This document shows, one piece after another, positions 59,840 to 64,000 of a stretch of DNA of 64,000 bases. The translations under genes and the position numbers were made by a program. The notes beneath the pieces were generated by a model, which was not told the DNA's origin, searched no databases, and was given only the letters and a program-made list of their open reading frames with translations. This stretch comes from Nocardia transvalensis (GTDB lineage: Bacteria > Actinomycetota > Actinomycetes > Mycobacteriales > Mycobacteriaceae). The stretch is from positions 1 to 64,000 of the forward strand of contig NZ_JADLQQ010000012.1 in NCBI RefSeq assembly GCF_015477765.1, written 5' to 3'. Numbering within the stretch: the first letter of the stretch is position 1; the number at the start of each line of letters is the position of its first letter.

Positions 59840-60672
59840 CACGAGGCCACCTTTCCGATCAGTGCGGAGTTCTGCCCGAATTCGGCGCCGACCACCCGCA
59901 GCATCCGTTCCTGAGCGACCATGGCCACCAATTGGCCGTCGCGGCTGAAGATCCGGCCCTGAGTGAACGCCCGGCCGCCGTCCGCCGAGGGCGACACCTC
60001 GTCGTAGAGCAGCCAGTCGTCGACCCGGAACGGCCGCATGAACCAGATCGAATAGTCCAGCGCCGCAGTCTGAATGGGTAAGCCGGGGTACGGCGCCATA
60101 GCTGCTCCCAGCAGCGTCATATCGCTGGCGTAGGTCAGCGCGCACGTGGAGGTGACCATGTCGCCGGGCAGGTCCTCGGTGTAGCGCAACCAGATCTGCT
60201 GCCGCGCACCGCCGCCGACCTCGGCGTCGGGGACGCGGCGGATATCCCAGCCCGGCCATTCGTTGCCCGGATCGGCGGAGCCGACCGTGACCAGTTCGTC
60301 GGGCGACGGCGCGGCGGGCATCGGATCGGCGTGGCGCACACCCTGATCGCCGCAGTGGAACGAGGCGACCATGAGGAATTTCTCGTCGCCGTCCTGCAAC
60401 GCCCGGATCCAGCGGACGAGGAAGGACCGTCCGTGCTTGACGGTGTCGACCTGGTAGTCGATGGGAACGCCCGGAACCGTCGGCCGGACGAAATAGCCGT
60501 GGATCGAATTGACGTGAAATTCGGGTGGCTTACCGGCCGATCCCGCGGCCAGCGCCCGGGCCGCCACCTCGCCACCGAAGGTGCGGGCCAGCACGGTATC
60601 GGTTCGGGGGCGGCCGCGGAAGATGTTCGTGCCGACTTGTTCGACTGCTATCGCATCCAGTAACGCAACCAT
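59839..60672 (-). CDS. tesB: Acyl-CoA thioesterase II
   Basis: A 277-residue double hot-dog protein. N-terminal hot-dog: FRGRPRTDTVLARTFGGEVA, VNSIHGYFVRP and VDTVKHGRSFLVRWI. C-terminal hot-dog: LDYSIWFMRPFR, with the likely catalytic Asp, and GGRAFTQGRIFSRDGQLVAM. It hydrolyses acyl-CoA to the free acid. The stop overlaps the acyltransferase start (TGATG), showing tight coupling; its partner's preferred chain is unknown. Confidence 0.9.
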   Translation of the reverse strand: MVALLDAIAVEQVGTNIFRGRPRTDTVLARTFGGEVAARALAAGSAGKPPEFHVNSIHGYFVRPTVPGVPIDYQVDTVKHGRSFLVRWIRALQDGDEKFLMVASFHCGDQGVRHADPMPAAPSPDELVTVGSADPGNEWPGWDIRRVPDAEVGGGARQQIWLRYTEDLPGDMVTSTCALTYASDMTLLGAAMAPYPGLPIQTAALDYSIWFMRPFRVDDWLLYDEVSPSADGGRAFTQGRIFSRDGQLVAMVAQERMLRVVGAEFGQNSALIGKVAS

Positions 60673-60732
60673 TGAGCCATTCCTTCGGGACGACAGAGAA
60701 CGGATACCGGCGACGACGCTGTCGCAGAGAGG

Positions 60733-62271
60733 TCAGAGCGGCAAGATCGAGCGCTTGCGCGGATTGGGCGGAGCTTCCTTGTCCCGCAGCAGCGTCAGCG
60801 CGTGCCGCAGTTGCAGTCGGGTGGTGGACGGTTCGATGACCGCGTCGATGTATCCGCGTTCGGCGGCGACCCACGGGGTGGCAATCGTGGCGTTGTAGAA
60901 GTCGATCATCTGCTGCCGCACCGCGGGCGCGTTCTCCCCGGCCGCCGCGATCTGCTTGCGGCCGATGATGCCGACCGCGCTTTCGGCACCCATCACCGCG
61001 ATTCGCGCGGTGGGCCAGGCCAGATTGACGTCTCCGCCGAGCTGTTTGCAGCCCATGACCGCATAGGCCCCGCCGTAGGCCTTGCGAATGATGACGGTGA
61101 CGATCGGCACGGTGGCGGAGCCGACCGCGTAGAAGAAGCGGCCGCCGCGTTTGATCACGCCGATCTTCTCCTCCTCGACACCGGGCAGGACGCCGGGGGT
61201 GTCGACGACGAAGACCAGCGGGATGTCGAACGCGTCGCAGACCTGGATGAAGTGGGCGGCCTTGTCCGAGCAGCGGGCGTCGATGGCACCGGCCAGCACC
61301 AGCGGCTGATTGGCGATCACACCGACCGGGCGCCCGTCGACCCGGGCGAATCCGGTGATGAGGTTGCGGGCGCGGGGCTCACCGACCTCGTGGAATTCGC
61401 CGTCGTCGAAGATGCGCAGCAGCACCTCGTACATGTCGTAGGCCGCATTGTCCGAATCCGGAATGATCGTGTCGAGTTCCCGGTCGGCGTCGGTAATCTC
61501 CGGTTCCAGTCCGGGATTGACCAGCGGCGCGTTCTCGGTGCAGGTGGACGGAAAATAGGACAGATACGACCGGACCCAGTCGAAGGCGTCCTGTTCGTCC
61601 TCGGCGATGTGATGCAGGTTGCCGTACTCGGCCTGACTCTCGGCGCCGCCGAGTTCGTCGATGCTCACCTCTTCGCCGGTGGCGTCGCGGATGACGTCCG
61701 GACCGCTGACGAACATATACGAACTCTTCGTCGCCACCAGGACATCGGAGTTGATCGGGGAGTACACCGCGCCCGCCGCGCATTTGCCCAGCATCACCGA
61801 GATCCGCGGCACCAGCCCCGACAGCGGCGCGGCGCACCGTGCCATCCGCGCATACCAGGACAGCGAGGTCACCGCGTCCTGGATGCGGGCGCCGCCGGAA
61901 TCGTTGATCGTGATCATCGGGCAGCCGACCCGGTAGGCCAGTTCGGCGGCCCAGGCCACCTTGCGGCCGAACATCTCGCCGACGCTGCCGCCGTGCACGG
62001 TCTGATCGTGGGCGACGACCACGACGGGGCGGCCGTCGATCAGGCCGCGCCCGGTGACGACGCCGTCGCTGTAGAGTGCGTCCGGATTGCCGGGATGTTT
62101 GACCAGCGCGCCGATTTCGATGAACGAACCGGGATCCAGCAGCATGTCGATGCGCCGGCGCGCGCTCGGAATACCTTTCGCCGCCCGCTTGCGGATGCCG
62201 ACCTCACCGGCCGGTTCGGCGGCGGCGTCCAGCCGTTTGCGCAGCTCGACCAATTTCTCGGCGGTGGTCAT
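60733..62271 (-). CDS. Acyl-CoA carboxylase beta subunit (carboxyltransferase)
   Basis: A 512-residue protein with the carboxyltransferase features INDSGGARIQDAV (first oxyanion region), VVDTPGVLPGVEEEKIGVIK, RKAYGGAYAVMG (second oxyanion hole) and DVNLAWPTARIAVMGAESAV. It transfers CO2 from carboxybiotin to an acyl-CoA to give a malonyl- or methylmalonyl-type extender unit. No biotin carboxylase subunit is present in the window. It starts the acyl-metabolism operon; a gap of 240 bases lies upstream, likely with the promoter. Confidence 0.9.
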   Translation of the reverse strand: MTTAEKLVELRKRLDAAAEPAGEVGIRKRAAKGIPSARRRIDMLLDPGSFIEIGALVKHPGNPDALYSDGVVTGRGLIDGRPVVVVAHDQTVHGGSVGEMFGRKVAWAAELAYRVGCPMITINDSGGARIQDAVTSLSWYARMARCAAPLSGLVPRISVMLGKCAAGAVYSPINSDVLVATKSSYMFVSGPDVIRDATGEEVSIDELGGAESQAEYGNLHHIAEDEQDAFDWVRSYLSYFPSTCTENAPLVNPGLEPEITDADRELDTIIPDSDNAAYDMYEVLLRIFDDGEFHEVGEPRARNLITGFARVDGRPVGVIANQPLVLAGAIDARCSDKAAHFIQVCDAFDIPLVFVVDTPGVLPGVEEEKIGVIKRGGRFFYAVGSATVPIVTVIIRKAYGGAYAVMGCKQLGGDVNLAWPTARIAVMGAESAVGIIGRKQIAAAGENAPAVRQQMIDFYNATIATPWVAAERGYIDAVIEPSTTRLQLRHALTLLRDKEAPPNPRKRSILPL

Positions 62272-62511
62272 GCCGACCGCCTCGGCGCCATCAGAGCCAT
62301 CAGCACTCCTCGTGAAACCTGCTGTGTTCCATAGCGAAAGCCTGTGGAATCAAATTCGGCATCGAGATTTCGTACTGCATGTCCCACAACGTTGAGGGAG
62401 TGATGGAGTAAATCTACAGCAACCCAGCGGTTCGGCAATCCGGGTAGCAGTGATAGTTACCACAGCTATGTATTGAAAAATAGGTAATCTCGCAACGCCT
62501 GCAAGGAATTA

Positions 62512-64000
62512 CTACGGTGCAATCTCGCGATATGCACGTTTTGTCGCAACATCGTCGGCAGAGTCTGCCGCCGATTCGTTCCGCAGCGGCATCTCCTTCC
62601 AGAACAGCACCAGAATCAGTGCGAGCAGTGCCGTGCCGGAGGCGGCCAGGAAGACCGTCGACATGGAGTCGGTGAAGCCGGACTTCAACGGGGCGGCCAG
62701 CGTGGGGTTCAGCCGCTGAATTACCGAGCTGTCGTCGAGGACGTGCTCGATCGTGCCCCGATCGTGGTGGATCACCCCGCGCGCGAACTCGCCGTCGGTG
62801 GTGTCGCCGCTGTGCAGGGCGGTCGCCATGGCCTGTCGGAAGGCCGGGTGCGACGATGCGGCCTCGAGCGAATCGTCGATATTCGACGGCAGCACACCGA
62901 ACAGCAGCGACAGCAGCATGGCCACACCCAGCGTGCCGCCGATCTGGCGGAAGAACGAGGACGCCGCGGTGGCGGTGCCCATATCGCGCGGTTCGGCGGC
63001 GTTCTGCATGGCCAAGGTGATGGGCTGCAAAAGATTTCCGAGGCCGAATCCCGTGATAGCCATGAATGTCATGGTCTGCCACAGCGGTGTATCCGGTGTC
63101 AGGTAATGGAACAGGAACAGCCCGGCGACCACCGCCGCGCAGCCGACGATCGGGAACGCCCGATAGTGGCCGGTGCGCATGATCAGCCGGTTGGACAGGA
63201 TCGATCCGATCATCAGCCCGCCGACCAGTGGCAGCAGCTGCACACCGGCCACCGCCGGGCTCGTACCGCGCACCACCTGCAGATACTGCGGCACCAGAAT
63301 GATGCCGCCGAACAGCGCGGCGCCGACGATCAGGGCGATCGCGACGCCGAGTGCGAAGGTGGAATTGCGGAACAGCCGCAGCGGCAGCAACGCCGCATCG
63401 CCGGATCTGGCCTCCACGGCGATGAAGGCGAGTATCCCGAAGACGCTGACCGTGTAGCAGGTCAGTGCCAACGGGCTGGTCCATCCCCAGGTGCGTCCCT
63501 GTTCGGCCACCACCAGCAGGGGTGTCAGGCCGATCGCGAAGGCAGCGGTCCCCAGCCAGTCGACCGAAGCGTCGATGCGCTGCTGGGCGGGCAGGCGGAC
63601 GACCCGATACACCACCGCGAGCGCGAGCAGGCCGATCGGGACGTTGATGAGGAACACCCACCGCCATCCGGTGATGCCGAGAATGCTGTGCTGTGCGGCC
63701 AGGACGCCGCCGAGTACCGGGCCGATCACGCTGGCGGCGGCCCAGGTGGCCAGGAAGTGTCCCTGATAGCGGGCGCGTTCGCGCGGGCTGACGATATCGC
63801 CCAGGACGGCCGAGGCCAGCGCGGTCAGGCCGCCCGCGCCGACGCCTTGCAGGGCGCGAAAGACGGCCAGCGTCGTAATCGACTGCGCCACCGTGCACAG
63901 CAGCGATCCGGCGACGAATATCACGATGGCGGCGAGCAGATAGGGACGGCGTCCGTGCATATCGGACAATTTTCCGTACAGCGGCATCGTCAATGTCGCC
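62512..64000 (-). CDS. MFS drug/metabolite exporter (DHA2 type), 5' end outside window
   Basis: The frame is open to the window edge. Visible: YGKLSDMHGRRPYLLAAIVI (loop 2-3 motif), FRALQGVGAGGLTALASAVL, GWRWVFLINVPIGLLAL and at least ten more hydrophobic segments, as in 14-helix DHA2 exporters (EmrB-like). The missing part would hold the first helix or two and the D-x-T-I-V motif. It is co-directional with the carboxylase operon and may export its product. The C-terminus is charged and cytosolic. Confidence 0.85.
   Translation of the reverse strand, partial: ATLTMPLYGKLSDMHGRRPYLLAAIVIFVAGSLLCTVAQSITTLAVFRALQGVGAGGLTALASAVLGDIVSPRERARYQGHFLATWAAASVIGPVLGGVLAAQHSILGITGWRWVFLINVPIGLLALAVVYRVVRLPAQQRIDASVDWLGTAAFAIGLTPLLVVAEQGRTWGWTSPLALTCYTVSVFGILAFIAVEARSGDAALLPLRLFRNSTFALGVAIALIVGAALFGGIILVPQYLQVVRGTSPAVAGVQLLPLVGGLMIGSILSNRLIMRTGHYRAFPIVGCAAVVAGLFLFHYLTPDTPLWQTMTFMAITGFGLGNLLQPITLAMQNAAEPRDMGTATAASSFFRQIGGTLGVAMLLSLLFGVLPSNIDDSLEAASSHPAFRQAMATALHSGDTTDGEFARGVIHHDRGTIEHVLDDSSVIQRLNPTLAAPLKSGFTDSMSTVFLAASGTALLALILVLFWKEMPLRNESAADSADDVATKRAYREIAP

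Overview
The window looks like a chromosomal segment of a mycolic-acid actinomycete, most likely Nocardia or a close relative. The DNA is very GC-rich, many genes start with GTG or TTG, operons are joined by ATGA/GTGA overlaps, and there are type VII secretion (ESX/WXG100) genes, a DUF6301/TY-Chap immunity array, a fatty-acyl-AMP ligase relic and many secreted or lipid-active enzymes. This assignment is inferred from gene families; no rRNA, tRNA or marker gene is present to confirm it.

Region 1 (0-20.5 kb) is a polymorphic-toxin locus read entirely on the minus strand. An ESX-type operon (two overlapping WXG100 genes, an EspC-like protein, a 725-residue ESX-associated protein, a coiled-coil protein, a T7SS-associated/SseB-like protein, a YbaB-like protein and another WXG100 protein) leads into one 2,915-residue toxin. 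The toxin has a CpnT-like WXG100-like head, a cholera-toxin-like ADP-ribosyltransferase module, a papain-like (glutamine-deamidase type) module, a nucleotidyltransferase-like module and a helical-repeat tail, joined by Pro-rich linkers. Downstream lies an array of duplicated and decaying immunity-type genes (TY-Chap, DUF6301, a two-domain fusion, a 115-residue family), an orphan toxin tail and an IS21 relic.

Region 2 (20.5-28.6 kb) holds a secreted protein, then a segment bounded by an imperfect direct repeat. That segment carries a LexA-box-controlled gene pair: a 319-residue soluble protein and a four-helix membrane protein. This is the best candidate for an undescribed system. After it come kynureninase with an amidohydrolase, a wrecked acyl-AMP ligase, and an accessory ClpP paired with a ClpP paralogue that has lost two catalytic residues.

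Region 3 (28.8-38.5 kb) has an unusual P450, an alpha/beta hydrolase, and an inverted duplication of about 0.45 kb enclosing a hydrolase and its XRE regulator, each arm with three 16-bp operator-like repeats. Next is a ribbon-helix-helix protein gene with a duplicated 19-bp operator, in line with a DUF4097 protein and a DrrAB-type ABC exporter, then a tyrosine phosphatase.

Region 4 (38.6-57.2 kb) is mostly chromosomal housekeeping or envelope material: a MoxR/VWA pair, a secreted cyclophilin, a CoA-transferase, a methyltransferase facing an AraC regulator, a secreted GH20 hexosaminidase, a Tat-type amine oxidase, a serine hydrolase, small secreted proteins, a secreted metalloprotease, a ParB-domain StrR-like regulator, a membrane protein and a rearranged CaiB-like protein. 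Region 5 (57.2-64 kb) is a minus-strand acyl-metabolism set (acyl-CoA carboxylase beta subunit, TesB thioesterase, PapA-like acyltransferase, P450) behind an MFS exporter cut by the window edge. It may make and export an acylated small molecule.
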